Below, in pieces: positions 1 to 9,250 of a DNA stretch of 64,000 bases. Under the pieces are notes generated by a model. It ran no database searches, was not told where the DNA came from, and was given only the letters and a program-made list of their open reading frames with translations. How positions within the stretch are numbered: position 1 is the first letter of the stretch; every line of letters starts with the position of its first letter. A program made the translations under genes and the position numbers. This DNA comes from Phytohabitans flavus (GTDB taxonomy: Bacteria > Actinomycetota > Actinomycetes > Mycobacteriales > Micromonosporaceae), in contig NZ_AP022870.1 in the NCBI RefSeq assembly GCF_011764545.1, positions 7,198,001-7,262,000 on the forward strand. The letters are read 5' to 3'.

Positions 1-2181
1 CGCTTCGAGGTACTCGCCCGCCCGGAAGTACACGGACGCGAGGTAGTTGTGCATCGTCGCCACCGCGGCGTCGTCGCCCGAGCGCTGCGCCGCCGCCAGG
101 CCGTCGAGCTGGGTGGCGAGCAGGTCGTCGCCGTAGCAGCGGATGAACAGGAACCGCCACATGGCGCGGGCGAGCTTCCACGCGTACTCGTGGTGGCCGG
201 TCTCGGCCGCGCACCGTACGAGCGCCGGCAGGTTGAGCCGCTGCTCCTCCAGCCACGCCGAGCCGTTGTCGGCGAACGGCACCACCAGGTCGGGGCGCAT
301 CGGCCGGCGCAGGCTGAGCGAGCCGTGCAGCAGGCCCCGCTCCAGCTCGGCCGTGGCGCCCGCGACGGCGTGCAGCGCCCAGTCGAGCGCCCGCCCGACG
401 GCGGCCTGGCGGGCGGCCTCCGGCTCGGTGGCGCCGACAAGCTCCCGGGCGTACTCGCGCATGAGGTCGTGCAGCCGGAACCGCCCCGCGCCCGGCTCCT
501 CCACCAGGTGCCGGTCGACAAGCTCGTCGAGATGGTCCTGGGCCTCGGCCAGCGGAAGGTCGGCGAGCGCGGCCGCGCCAAGCGCGTCGAACCACGCGCC
601 CGGGTAGAGCCCGAGCAGCCGGAACATGCGCTGGGCCGGCTCGGGCAGCTGCCGGTACGACAGCGCGAACGCACTCGCCACCGTGCGGTCCTCGGCGGCG
701 AGCTCGGGCAGCACCGGACGCTCCCGGCGCAGCCGGGCGGCCAGGTCGGCCACTCGCCAGCTACGCCGGTGGGCCAGCCGGGCCCCGGCGAGGCGGATGG
801 CCAGCGGCAGGTACCCACAACGGCGCACCACCTCGACCGCGGCCGCCGGCTCGGCCGCGATCCGCTGCGGCCCGGCCACCCGGGCGAGCAGCTCGACCGC
901 TTCCGGCTCGGCGAACACCGGCAGTGGCTCCGGGTGTACGCCGTCCAGCCCCACGAGCCGGCGCCGGCTCGTCACCAGCGCCAGGCAGCCGGGGGCGGCG
1001 GGCAGCAGTGGCCCGACCTGGGCGGTACTGCCGGCGTTGTCGAGCACCACGAGCACCCGACGGGCGGCCAGCTCGGTGCGCCACAGCGCCACCCGCTCGT
1101 CCGGCGACGGCGGTATCCGCTCGCTCGGCACGCCCAGCTGCCGCAGCAGCGTGACGAGCGCGGCGCTCGGCTCCAGCGGCCGCCGCTCGCTGTGCCCGTG
1201 CAGGTCGACGAAGAGCTGGGCGTCCGGGTAGCGCCCGGAGAGCAGCGTCGCCACGTGTACGGCCAGCGTCGTCTTGCCGCTGCCGGCCATGCCGTCGATG
1301 AGCTGGATCACCGGCCCGCTCGGGTCGGCCCGCTCGACCGCCTCCACGAGCCGGGCCACGACATCGTTGCGGCCGGTGAAGTCGGCGGCGGTACGGGGCA
1401 GGCAGCGCGCGGGCGGGTGCGAGCGGCGCTCGTCGCCGGGCACGCCCACATCGCCGACCAGGATCCGCTGGTGCATCTCGCGCAGCGCCGGGCCGGGCTC
1501 GATGCCCAGGTCCTCGGCGAGCACCGTGCGGGCCTCCCGGTACACCGCCAGCGCGTCGGCCTGCCGGCCGGCCCTGTAGAGGGCGAGCATGAGCTGGGTG
1601 CGCAGGCGCTCCCGCAGCGGGTACCGCTCGACGAGGTCGGTGAGCTCGCCGAGCAGCTCACGCTCGCGACCCAGCCTGAGCTCGACCTCGACGCACTCCT
1701 CGATCGCGACGGCCTGCTGCTCGTCCAGGGCCGCGGCTCCGCGTTGCACAGCCCGGCTGGCGATGCCGGAGAGCGCCGGCCCGCGCCACAGCTTCAGCGC
1801 CGCCCGGTACGCGTCCCGCGCCGCCTCCAGCCGGTCACCGTCGGCGGCGGCCCGGGCCTGCGCGGTCAGCGTGCTGAAGACGGCCGCGTCCAGGTCGTCC
1901 GGGGCGATGCGGGCGGAGTACCCGGCGGGGTCGGTGACGATCACCTCGTCGCCAACGGTCACGGCGAGCGAACGGCGCAGGCGAGAGACGCAGGTCTGGA
2001 GCTGACCCCGGGCGGTGTTGGGCGGGGCGCCGTCCCACATCGCGGCCATCAGGCGGTCGACCGACACCACCCGGCCGGCATTCAACAGGAGCATGGCGAG
2101 GACCACCCGGTCCCGCCCCGCGGTGACCGTGCCGTCCTCGGTGCCGCCCACCCGCAGCGGCCCCAGGATCCCGAACCGCAT
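1..2181 (-). CDS. SARP/AfsR-family transcriptional regulator with NB-ARC ATPase domain (3' end off window)
   Basis: This frame is open from an ATG at 2181 to the window edge, so the C-terminus is missing. The start is supported by AGGAG about 7 nt upstream. Order of domains: OmpR-like DNA-binding domain (begins MRFGILGPLRVGG, residues 1-90), BTAD helical domain (about 95-240), then an NB-ARC P-loop ATPase with Walker A GMAGSGKTT at 297-305 and VLVVLDNAG as Walker B. A winged-helix part and the beginning of a TPR-like region follow. Such proteins activate secondary-metabolite or developmental promoters, with nucleotide binding controlling activity (family knowledge). No biosynthetic cluster lies directly beside it, so the target is unknown. 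Confidence 0.93.
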   Translation of the reverse strand, partial: MRFGILGPLRVGGTEDGTVTAGRDRVVLAMLLLNAGRVVSVDRLMAAMWDGAPPNTARGQLQTCVSRLRRSLAVTVGDEVIVTDPAGYSARIAPDDLDAAVFSTLTAQARAAADGDRLEAARDAYRAALKLWRGPALSGIASRAVQRGAAALDEQQAVAIEECVEVELRLGRERELLGELTDLVERYPLRERLRTQLMLALYRAGRQADALAVYREARTVLAEDLGIEPGPALREMHQRILVGDVGVPGDERRSHPPARCLPRTAADFTGRNDVVARLVEAVERADPSGPVIQLIDGMAGSGKTTLAVHVATLLSGRYPDAQLFVDLHGHSERRPLEPSAALVTLLRQLGVPSERIPPSPDERVALWRTELAARRVLVVLDNAGSTAQVGPLLPAAPGCLALVTSRRRLVGLDGVHPEPLPVFAEPEAVELLARVAGPQRIAAEPAAAVEVVRRCGYLPLAIRLAGARLAHRRSWRVADLAARLRRERPVLPELAAEDRTVASAFALSYRQLPEPAQRMFRLLGLYPGAWFDALGAAALADLPLAEAQDHLDELVDRHLVEEPGAGRFRLHDLMREYARELVGATEPEAARQAAVGRALDWALHAVAGATAELERGLLHGSLSLRRPMRPDLVVPFADNGSAWLEEQRLNLPALVRCAAETGHHEYAWKLARAMWRFLFIRCYGDDLLATQLDGLAAAQRSGDDAAVATMHNYLASVYFRAGEYLEA

Positions 2182-2222
2182 GCCCGCTCCTGGTCGATCG
2201 GCCTCTATGAAATCTATCGCTG

Positions 2223-2238
2223 TTTCACACCAGTGAAA
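2223..2238 (-). promoter_or_regulatory. Inverted repeat in the SARP gene promoter region
   Basis: TTTCAC-ACCA-GTGAAA is a perfect 6-bp inverted repeat with a 4-bp spacer, 42 bp upstream of the SARP start. An AT-richer stretch (GATAGATTTCATAG on the minus strand) that could hold a -10 box lies between repeat and start. It may be an operator or an autoregulatory site; this is inference from symmetry and position only. Confidence 0.35.
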
Positions 2239-2444
2239 GCGGCGTCCCACAGCGGGGAACGGGCACTGGCTGCGCCGGGAGGATCGTCAAGGGTCCTGCG
2301 CGATAGCGAGATGGCAGCGGAACGAGAGTCGGGACAACCAGGATGGACGCGCGGGAACCAGGTGACAAGGTCCGTGCCGCTCATAACGGGGGGTCGTCTT
2401 TCCGCAAAACGGGCAGGCGACTATATGGGCGGGCGAGGAAAACC

Positions 2445-4111
2445 TCAGCGCCGACCGACGGTCAGCACGGGCTTTGTCACCTCAGCGAAGAAGTCGTTGC
2501 CCTTGTCGTCCACGACGATGAAGGCGGGGAAGTCTTCGACTTCGATCTTCCAGACCGCTTCCATGCCGAGCTCGGGGTACTCCAGCACCTCGACGTGCTT
2601 GATGCAGTCCTGGGCGAGCCGCGCAGCCGGCCCACCGATGGAGCCGAGATAGAAGCCGCCGTGCTGGTGGCAGGACTCGGTCACCCCACGCGAGCGGTTG
2701 CCCTTGGCGAGCATCACGTGCGACCCGCCCGCGGCCTGAAACTTCGCCACGTACGCGTCCATCCGCCCCGCGGTGGTGGGGCCGAACGAGCCAGACGCGT
2801 ACCCCTCGGGGTCTTCGCCGGGCCGGCGTAGTAGACCGCGTGGTCGCGCAGGTACGCCGGCATCGGCTCACCCGCGTCGAGCCGCTCGGCGATCTTCGCG
2901 TGCGCGATGTCCCGAGCCACCACGAGCGGCCCGCTCAGCGACAGCCGGGTCTTCACCGGGTACTTGGCCAGCTCGGCTCGGATCTCGTCCATCGGCCGGT
3001 TGAGGTCGATGCGCACGACCTCCTCGGTCTCCAGGTGCGCGTCGGTCACGTCGGGCAGGTAGCGCGCCGGGTCGGTCTCCAGCCGCTCCAGCCAGACGCC
3101 GGACGGGGTGACCTTGGCCACCGCCTGGCGGTCGGCCGAGCAGGAGACCGCGATCGCCACCGGGCAGGAGGCACCGTGCCGCGGCAGCCGGATCACGCGG
3201 ACGTCGTGACAGAAGTACCGCCCGCCGAACTGGGCGCCGATGCCGAACTGCCGGGTCAGCTCCAGGACCTCGGCCTCCAGGTCGAGGTCGCGGAAGCCGT
3301 GCGCCAGCATCGAACCCTCGGTGGGCATGCCGTCCAGGTACTTGGCCGAGGCGAGCTTCGCGGTCTTCAACGCGTACTCGCCCGAGGTGCCGCCGATCAC
3401 GACCGCCAGGTGGTACGGCGGGCAGGCCGAGGTGCCGATCAGCCGCAGCTTCTCGTCCAGGAAGCGCATCATCCGCTCGGGATTCAGCAGCGCCTTGGTC
3501 TCCTGGTACAGGTACGACTTGTTGGCCGAGCCGCCGCCCTTGGCCATGAAGAGAAACTTGTAGGCGTCGGGCTGCCCACCCGGGTCCTCGGCGTAGATCT
3601 CGATCTGCGCCGGCAGGTTGGAGCCGGTGTTGCGCTCCTCCCACATCGTCAGCGGCGCGAGCTGCGAGTAGCGGAGGTTGAGCCGGGTGTACGCCTCGTA
3701 CACCCCGCGCGCGATCGCCTCCTCGTCGGTGCCGTCGGTCAGCACGTGCCGGCCCCGCTTGCCCATCACGATCGCGGTACCGGTGTCCTGGCACATCGGC
3801 AGCACCCCGCCGGCCGCGATGTTGGCGTTGCGGAGCAGGTCGAGCGCCACGAAGCGGTCGTTGGGCGAGGCTTCCGGGTCATCGATGATCGACCGGAGCT
3901 GGGCCAGGTGGGCCGGGCGCAGGAAGTGCGCGATGTCGTGCATGGCCTCGGCGGTGAGCTGCGTCAACACCGCCGGCTCGACGGTCAGGAAGCGGCGCCC
4001 GCCCGGGCCGTTGACGACATCCACACCCTCGTCGCTGACCAGGCGGTATTCGGTCAGGTCAGAACCGGTGGGAAGCAAGGGGGCGAAGGAGAAGGCGGCG
4101 GCGGCACTCAT
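2445..4111 (-). CDS. fum: Class I (4Fe-4S) fumarate hydratase, apparent frameshift near 2806-2812
   Basis: Catalyses fumarate + water to L-malate in the TCA cycle; class I enzymes carry an oxygen-sensitive [4Fe-4S] cluster. The N-terminal alpha domain (TtdA-like) shows the expected cysteine contexts (LPMCQDTG, IGTSACPPYH, GASCPVA). The C-terminal beta domain (TtdB-like) runs from LSGPLVVARDIAHAK. The reading frame breaks after VYYAGPAKTP and resumes one frame over at GRMDAYVAKFQAAGG. Restoring one C in the CCCC run near 2808 gives a continuous 555-residue protein, the normal family length. I start at MSAAAAFSF (4111), preceded by AGGACAGG, not at the longer ORF beginning at 4141. The break is probably a sequence error. 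Confidence 0.9.
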
Positions 4112-4281
4112 GCCTGTCCTCGCTTCGCTGCGGGCGGGCACGAGGCTCCAAGCACGCTGAGTTCAATGATTCGCTCGCTCCGCTCGCTCATGAGCGGCAA
4201 GCCTAGGCCAGCGGCCGCGCGGCGTCCCACCCGCCGGGCACTCAACCGGTCTGAGCACTGTGCTCACCCTCGATCGCTCGC

Positions 4282-5674
4282 TCACTTGTCCTGGCCGCAG
4301 AGCGGCTCCTTCGGGCCGTCACAGAGCGAAGTGTCGGCGGGTGCGGGAGTCGAGCCCGGCGGGCCTGGTGAGCCCGGCGGAGACGCTCCGGCGAAGGGGA
4401 CGAACCCGATCTCGCGCTGCTCCCCAATGATCATGCCGGTCGGGCCCACGGCCAGGACTTTCGCCGAGGACCGTACGTCCGCGAGCGGGCGCCCGCTGGA
4501 CGGCGAGAGCGCCACGATGCGGTCCGGCTCCTCGGGCGCGACGATCGCCGCGAACCGGGTGATCGACGCCTCAGCCTTCGGGTCGGCGGTCGTGTAGCTC
4601 CACCGCGCCTTCGGCACGCCGAACTCGTACGAGGTGACCGCCTTACCACCGGACGGCCGCACGAGCGCGTACTGGTCGTCGACCGCGAGCAGCTTGTCCC
4701 CGTGCCCGCCCAGCCACAGCACCCGCCCGTCGTAGGCGTCGAGCACCGCCTCCCGCCCGTCCGCGGTCACGCCCACGACGACGTTCTGGCCGCCGGACGG
4801 GTCCTCCCGCTGCGCGCACCCGGCCCCGTCTGCGGTACGCAGGTTGACCGCCTCGTGCCGCCACACCTCCCGCTGGAGCGCCGGGTCGGTGGCGAAGACC
4901 GTGAAGTAGCAGGTGCCGTCCGCGGAGCGGGCCTCCACCCGGATCACCCGCCCGCCCACGACCACGTGCCGGTCGTGGCGGTCCGGCTCGAAGTCCTGCA
5001 CGACCCGGCCCGCCGCCGTGTCCACGACGCGCACCTTGCCGTCGACTGGGAAGCCGAGCAGCGAGGGCATGAGCACCGGGCCGCCGGCACCGCCCTCGAC
5101 ACGGCGCGTGGTGAGCGGCTTGGCGTCGAGCAGGTCCGGGTTGTCGGCGAACAGGACGAACCCGACGCCCGGCAGGTCGACCGTCCACATCGGACTGGTG
5201 CCGCGCGGCTCCCAGGCCGAGAGCTGGCACTCCTTGGCGTCGTCGCAGCGCACGTCTAGCAGCGCGTTGCGGTACGTCCAGACCGCCACCGCCCGGTCGT
5301 CGGTGCGCCGCGGGATCCCGGTGAGGGGTCCAGCACCTCGTACCCCTTCCGCAGCAGCTCACCCACGACGACGACCGAGTCGAGCCCTTCACCGGCGACC
5401 GCCGCCCAGTCGAAGTCCTTCTCCCACAGCTGGGCGCCCGAGCTGATGCCGCGCACCTCGACGGACGTACGGTGCTCGACCACGACCGCGTTGCCGGCGA
5501 TCGTGACGCTCTGCGGGCCGCTGCCGAGCCGCTGCTGCCAGGCGACGTTCGGCGAGGAGAGTGGCTGGCTGGCGCTGACCCAGGACCAAATGCCCGGAAA
5601 AGGGTTCCAGGTATTAGTACTAACGAGGATGACCAGCACAATTAGGGCAGCGACGATCCACCCCGTCCTGCCAT
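4282..5674 (-). CDS. Membrane-anchored PQQ-like beta-propeller protein, two apparent frameshifts
   Basis: One N-terminal transmembrane helix (WIVAALIVLVILVS) is followed by an extracytoplasmic domain with repeated strand motifs typical of PQQ-like/WD propellers (VRVVDTAAGRVV, VLDAYDGRVLWL). Two single-base losses in C/G runs break it, at about 5661-5664 and 5326-5330. Adding one base at each yields one 464-residue protein starting MAGRGWIVAAL from ATG 5674. A similar protein is encoded at 10558-11822. Function is unknown; these propellers often act as scaffolds rather than quinoproteins. It lies 170 bp upstream of the fumarase gene in the same direction. Confidence 0.75.
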
Positions 5675-5834
5675 TGGCCGTCCCTTAGCCACGTCGCCAC
5701 GGTAACGACACGCGGGATCTAATCCCGAGAGCGCGATCCGTCCGTGTCGATGCGATTTGAGGTGATCTTCCCATACTCGATCTTGCCGGAGATCGGGGCG
5801 CTGAGCGCTCGCGAAAACCTGTAACACTGTCCGC

Positions 5835-6458
5835 GTGACGCAACCGCCCACCCCTCCCTACGCGCCACAGCCAGCGGGCTGGCAGCTGCCTCCGCCACCC
5901 TGGGCGACCCCGCCGCTGCGGCCACCACCGCCACCGCTCGCGACGAGCCCGGCCGGGCAGCCGCTGGCCAGCTTCACCGACCGCCTCCTGGCGTACCTGG
6001 TCGACTACGTCGTGTTCTTCTGCGTCGCACTCCTGCTCGCCGTGCCCGCGTTCATCATCTTGTTCGTCGCCGTCATCCCCGACCTCCTCGAGGTGCAGCC
6101 CGACGGCACGCCAGTCGACCCGAGCTTCGCGGAGTTCTTCGTGCCACTGCTGCTGATCGAGGTCGGCCTCATCGTGGCGCTCCTTTTGTTGTCGTACGTC
6201 TACTATGTGGAGTTTCTTATCCGCAAAGGGCAGACGCTCGGCCACCGCACAATGAAGATCAAGATTGTGCCGCTGGCCCCGGGCGCGAAGCTGACCCGTG
6301 GCTCAGCAGCCAGGCGCTGGCTGGCCGGGTACGCCGCGGCGAGCTTCCTGCCGGGCTACTTCTACGTCGACGGACTGTGGCAGCTGTGGGACAAGCCGTA
6401 CCAGCAGTGCCTCCACGACAAATTCGCCGGCACCGTGGTCGTTAAGGTTCCTGCGTGA
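5835..6458 (+). CDS. RDD family membrane protein
   Basis: 207 residues starting at GTG. A short proline-rich cytoplasmic N-terminus (about 1-50) precedes an RDD domain with ASFTDRLLAYLVDYVVFF, then three to four hydrophobic segments and the motif GQTLGHRTMKIK typical of RDD proteins. RDD proteins are poorly characterised; some act as ion exchangers. It overlaps the next RDD gene by 4 nt (GTGA), and that gene overlaps hisC in the same way, so the three are probably one operon. The divergent propeller gene starts 160 bp upstream. Confidence 0.85.
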   Translation: MTQPPTPPYAPQPAGWQLPPPPWATPPLRPPPPPLATSPAGQPLASFTDRLLAYLVDYVVFFCVALLLAVPAFIILFVAVIPDLLEVQPDGTPVDPSFAEFFVPLLLIEVGLIVALLLLSYVYYVEFLIRKGQTLGHRTMKIKIVPLAPGAKLTRGSAARRWLAGYAAASFLPGYFYVDGLWQLWDKPYQQCLHDKFAGTVVVKVPA

Positions 6459-7399
6459 GTGTCGCACCTGGCTGGTACAAGGATCCGGCTGAACCGAGCA
6501 CCCAGCGCTACTGGGACGGTGAGGGCTGGATAGGCGATTCGCTGCCCGCTGACGCAACGCCGCCGCCGGGACCGCCCCAGGTCTCCGCGCCGGCCCCACC
6601 ACCGCCGGAAGCCGCACCCACCACACCGGCGGCCCCGCCAGCGGCGCAGTCACCGGCCGGTCCCGGTGCGCCCACCGTGCCAGCCACGCCGCCGCACAAC
6701 GGCGCGTTCCCGCCGACCGGTCCGCCGGGCCCCCAGCCGTGGCCGCCGATGGCCCCGCCGCCCGGCATGCCGGCGCCGGGTTACCCCTACCCGCCGTACG
6801 CCTACCGGCTGCCGGCGCCGGCACCCCGCCCGCACGGCCTGCGGATCGCCTCGCTGGGCCCCCGGGTCGTCGCCCGGCTGATCGACATCGGCATGGTGCT
6901 GCTGCTCAACGTGCTGGTCAACGGGTGGTTCATCTACCGCCTGGTCCAGGAGTACGAGCCGATAATCCAGGAGTGGAACCGCCGGGTGGAGGCCCGCGAG
7001 CCACTGCTGCAAAACCTGCCCCAGCCGGGCGGTCAGGCGGACGCGCTACAGGTCGCCATCTTCATCATCGGCGTCGCCCTCTGGTTCGCATACGAGGTGC
7101 CGAGCACGGCCAACAGCGGCCAGACCCTCGGCAAGCGCATCATGCGGATCAAGGTGATGGCGGTGGAGAGCCCCAACCCGCTCGGCTTCGGCCGCTCGCT
7201 CCGCCGGTGGAACCTCATGGGCCTGCCCACGTTCCTGTGGTCCTGCTTCTGCATCGGCTTCATCTTGCAGCTCGTCGACTGCATCTTCCCGTTCTTCGAC
7301 CGGCCGCTGTACCAGGCGCTGCACGACAAGTCCGCGCAGACCGTCGTCGTCGAGGTGCCGCGGACCGCGACCGCGGACGTATCCGGAGGTACCGAATGA
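6455..7399 (+). CDS. DUF2510 and RDD domain membrane protein
   Basis: 314 residues, GTG start overlapping the previous stop (GTGA). Residues about 3-30 form a DUF2510 module (APGWYKDPAEPSTQRYWDG), a small actinobacterial domain with conserved Trp. A proline/alanine-rich linker (about 30-125) follows, then an RDD domain beginning ASLGPRVVARLIDIGMVLLL with the typical GQTLGKRIMRIKV motif. It is a paralogue of the upstream gene with an added N-terminal module. Role unknown; probably acts at the cytoplasmic membrane. Confidence 0.87.
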   Translation: MSVAPGWYKDPAEPSTQRYWDGEGWIGDSLPADATPPPGPPQVSAPAPPPPEAAPTTPAAPPAAQSPAGPGAPTVPATPPHNGAFPPTGPPGPQPWPPMAPPPGMPAPGYPYPPYAYRLPAPAPRPHGLRIASLGPRVVARLIDIGMVLLLNVLVNGWFIYRLVQEYEPIIQEWNRRVEAREPLLQNLPQPGGQADALQVAIFIIGVALWFAYEVPSTANSGQTLGKRIMRIKVMAVESPNPLGFGRSLRRWNLMGLPTFLWSCFCIGFILQLVDCIFPFFDRPLYQALHDKSAQTVVVEVPRTATADVSGGTE

Positions 7400-8472
7400 C
7401 CAGGTTGACCCGCGCTGACCTCGAGGCGCTGCCCAGCTACGTGCCCGGCCGCAGCCCCGCCGACCTCGCCCGAGAGCTGGGCCTGCCCGAGGCGATCAAG
7501 CTGGCCAGCAACGAGGTGCCGTACGGCCCGCTGCCGGGCGTGGTCGAGGCGGTCACCGAGGCGGCCAGCGGCGTGCACCGCTATCCGGACATGGGCGTTG
7601 TCGCGCTGCGGGCGGCGCTCGCCGAGCGGTACGAGGTGGCGCCGGAGCGGATCGCCACCGGCTGCGGCTCGGTCGCGCTCTGCGAGCACCTGGCCCGGGC
7701 CACCTGCCTGCCCGGCGACGAAATCCTCTACTCCTGGCGCTCCTTCGAGGCGTACCCGATCATCGCGGCCACGACCGGCGCGGCGAGCGTGCGCGTGCCC
7801 AACGACGCCGGCCACGGCCACGACCTGCGCGCGATGGCGGCCGCGGTCACCGATCGCACCCGGATGATCCTGGTCTGCAACCCCAACAACCCCACGGGTA
7901 CCTCGATCCGCCGCGCCGACCTCGACCGCTTCCTCGACGCCGTGCCGGACGACGTGCTGGTGGTGCTCGACGAGGCGTACCGCGAGTTCGTCACCGACCC
8001 CGAGGTGCCGGACGGGCTGCGGGTGTACGGCGACCGCCCCAACGTCGTCGTGCTGCGCACGCTCTCCAAGGCCTGGGGCCTCGCCGGCCTCCGGGTGGGC
8101 TTCCTCGTCGCGCAGCCTGAGGTGGCCGCCGCCGTGCGCAAGGTCGTCACCCCCTTCTCCACCAGCGCGGTGGCCCAGGCGGCGGCGCTGGCGGCGCTAC
8201 AGCAGCAGGACGAGGTACAGCGCCGCTGCACGCTCGTGATCGCGGAACGGGACCGGCTCGGTGAGGCGGTGCGCAAGCTCGGCATCGACGTGCCGGACAG
8301 CCAGGCCAACTTCATCTGGCTCCCGCTCGGCGACAGGTCGGCCGGATTCGGGGCGGCGTGCGAGTCGCGCGGCGTGATCGTGCGCCCGTTCGTCGGCGAC
8401 GGGGTCCGCGTCACGGTCGGCACCCCGGCCGAAAACGACGCCTTCCTGGCCGCGGCCGAGGCGGCGCTCTAG
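7396..8472 (+). CDS. hisC: Histidinol-phosphate / aromatic aminotransferase (HisC-like)
   Basis: PLP-dependent fold-type I aminotransferase of 358 residues, starting at the ATG that overlaps the previous stop (ATGA). Visible features: KLASNEVPYGP near residue 35, NPNNPTGT, LDEAYREF, and TLSKAWGLAGLR with the PLP lysine at about K225. The family makes histidinol phosphate, or phenylalanine/tyrosine in the Pat subgroup, and sequence alone does not separate these here. No other his genes are in the window, so an aromatic or secondary role is possible. Its stop shares a CTAG with the stop of the opposite-strand GNAT gene. Confidence 0.88.
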   Translation: MTRLTRADLEALPSYVPGRSPADLARELGLPEAIKLASNEVPYGPLPGVVEAVTEAASGVHRYPDMGVVALRAALAERYEVAPERIATGCGSVALCEHLARATCLPGDEILYSWRSFEAYPIIAATTGAASVRVPNDAGHGHDLRAMAAAVTDRTRMILVCNPNNPTGTSIRRADLDRFLDAVPDDVLVVLDEAYREFVTDPEVPDGLRVYGDRPNVVVLRTLSKAWGLAGLRVGFLVAQPEVAAAVRKVVTPFSTSAVAQAAALAALQQQDEVQRRCTLVIAERDRLGEAVRKLGIDVPDSQANFIWLPLGDRSAGFGAACESRGVIVRPFVGDGVRVTVGTPAENDAFLAAAEAAL

Positions 8473-9077
8473 GGGCCTTGGCGCTCCGCCGGGATGTAGG
8501 GCTCGCGCCACATCGGCCAGAAGGGGGCACCGTCCGGCACGGCGAACATCTCGCCGGCGCGGTAGCCGTGCCGCGAGTACAGATCGCGGCTGGGTGAGCT
8601 GCTCGCCTCCAGGTACGACCCGATGCCGGCCGCGTCCAGGCGGGCGTGGTGGTGGCGCAGGAGCAGCGAGCCCATGCCCTCGCCCCGGCGGCTGGGATGG
8701 ACCGCCAGGTACGCCAGGTGGTGGTGTGCCCGCCGGGGGTGATGGGCGGCGAAGAGCCGGTCGACCGTGCGGAAGCGGTCGACCCAGTGGCCACACGCCT
8801 TCACGAGCCGCTCGTCGTAGTCGGCCGGTGGCGGGAGCCGCCTGTCGTGCGGAAGCCACACCGCCACCCCGTGGCGGTCGGCGGTCACGTGCACATGCCC
8901 GTACCGCATCGCGTACTCGATGTAGATGCGGATCTGACCGTGCAGCACCGCCCACCGCTCGTGCCGGCGTGGCACAAGCCATACCGACACAGCCAAATGC
9001 TGGAACGAATCTGTGATCAGGTCGATGATGGCGTCCACATCGCCGTGGTCGGCTCGCACGATCGACAGGTGCCTCAA
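8469..9077 (-). CDS. GNAT family N-acetyltransferase
   Basis: 202 residues. The acetyl-CoA binding motif A is visible as LAYLAVHPSRRGEGMGSLLL followed by SSPSRDLYSRHGY, the usual C-terminal GNAT signature. The N-terminus (SIVRADHGDVDAIIDLITDSF) is also typical. Substrate unknown. It is convergent with hisC, the two genes overlapping by their stop codons. Confidence 0.85.
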   Translation of the reverse strand: MRHLSIVRADHGDVDAIIDLITDSFQHLAVSVWLVPRRHERWAVLHGQIRIYIEYAMRYGHVHVTADRHGVAVWLPHDRRLPPPADYDERLVKACGHWVDRFRTVDRLFAAHHPRRAHHHLAYLAVHPSRRGEGMGSLLLRHHHARLDAAGIGSYLEASSSPSRDLYSRHGYRAGEMFAVPDGAPFWPMWREPYIPAERQGP

Positions 9078-9250
9078 CGGCGTTCTCCCCCGATTTGGGC
9101 TTAATTATTGAGAACGGAACGCAGCGACTCGTGCACCAGGCGTGACACGGTTGACATATGCCAATCGACCCGGTAGCCACACCAGAATGCACCCGACACA
9201 CATGCAATGCAACTCCCGTTTTGATTCGCGGGTGACCTTGGTGGCGCGCC

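Noticed and set aside
49..2652. 867-codon open frame on the plus strand opposite the SARP gene
   Set aside because: It is the codon-register shadow of the minus-strand gene; the minus reading shows BTAD and NB-ARC motifs while the plus reading is low-complexity Arg/Pro/Gly.
2445..4111. Genuine pseudogenisation of the fumarase and other broken genes
   Set aside because: All breaks are single losses in G/C runs and affect essential genes as well; sequence error explains them better.
2840..4597. 585-codon plus-strand frame over the fumarase
   Set aside because: Antisense shadow of a conserved enzyme with no recognisable motif.
6739..8472. 577-codon frame ending in the aminotransferase
   Set aside because: The first 219 codons overlap the RDD gene in another frame; the ATG at 7396 coupled to the RDD stop is the natural start.
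8469..8472. Functional meaning of the shared CTAG stop of hisC and the GNAT gene
   Set aside because: CTAG reads as TAG on both strands, so convergent genes can meet on it by chance; no further signal.
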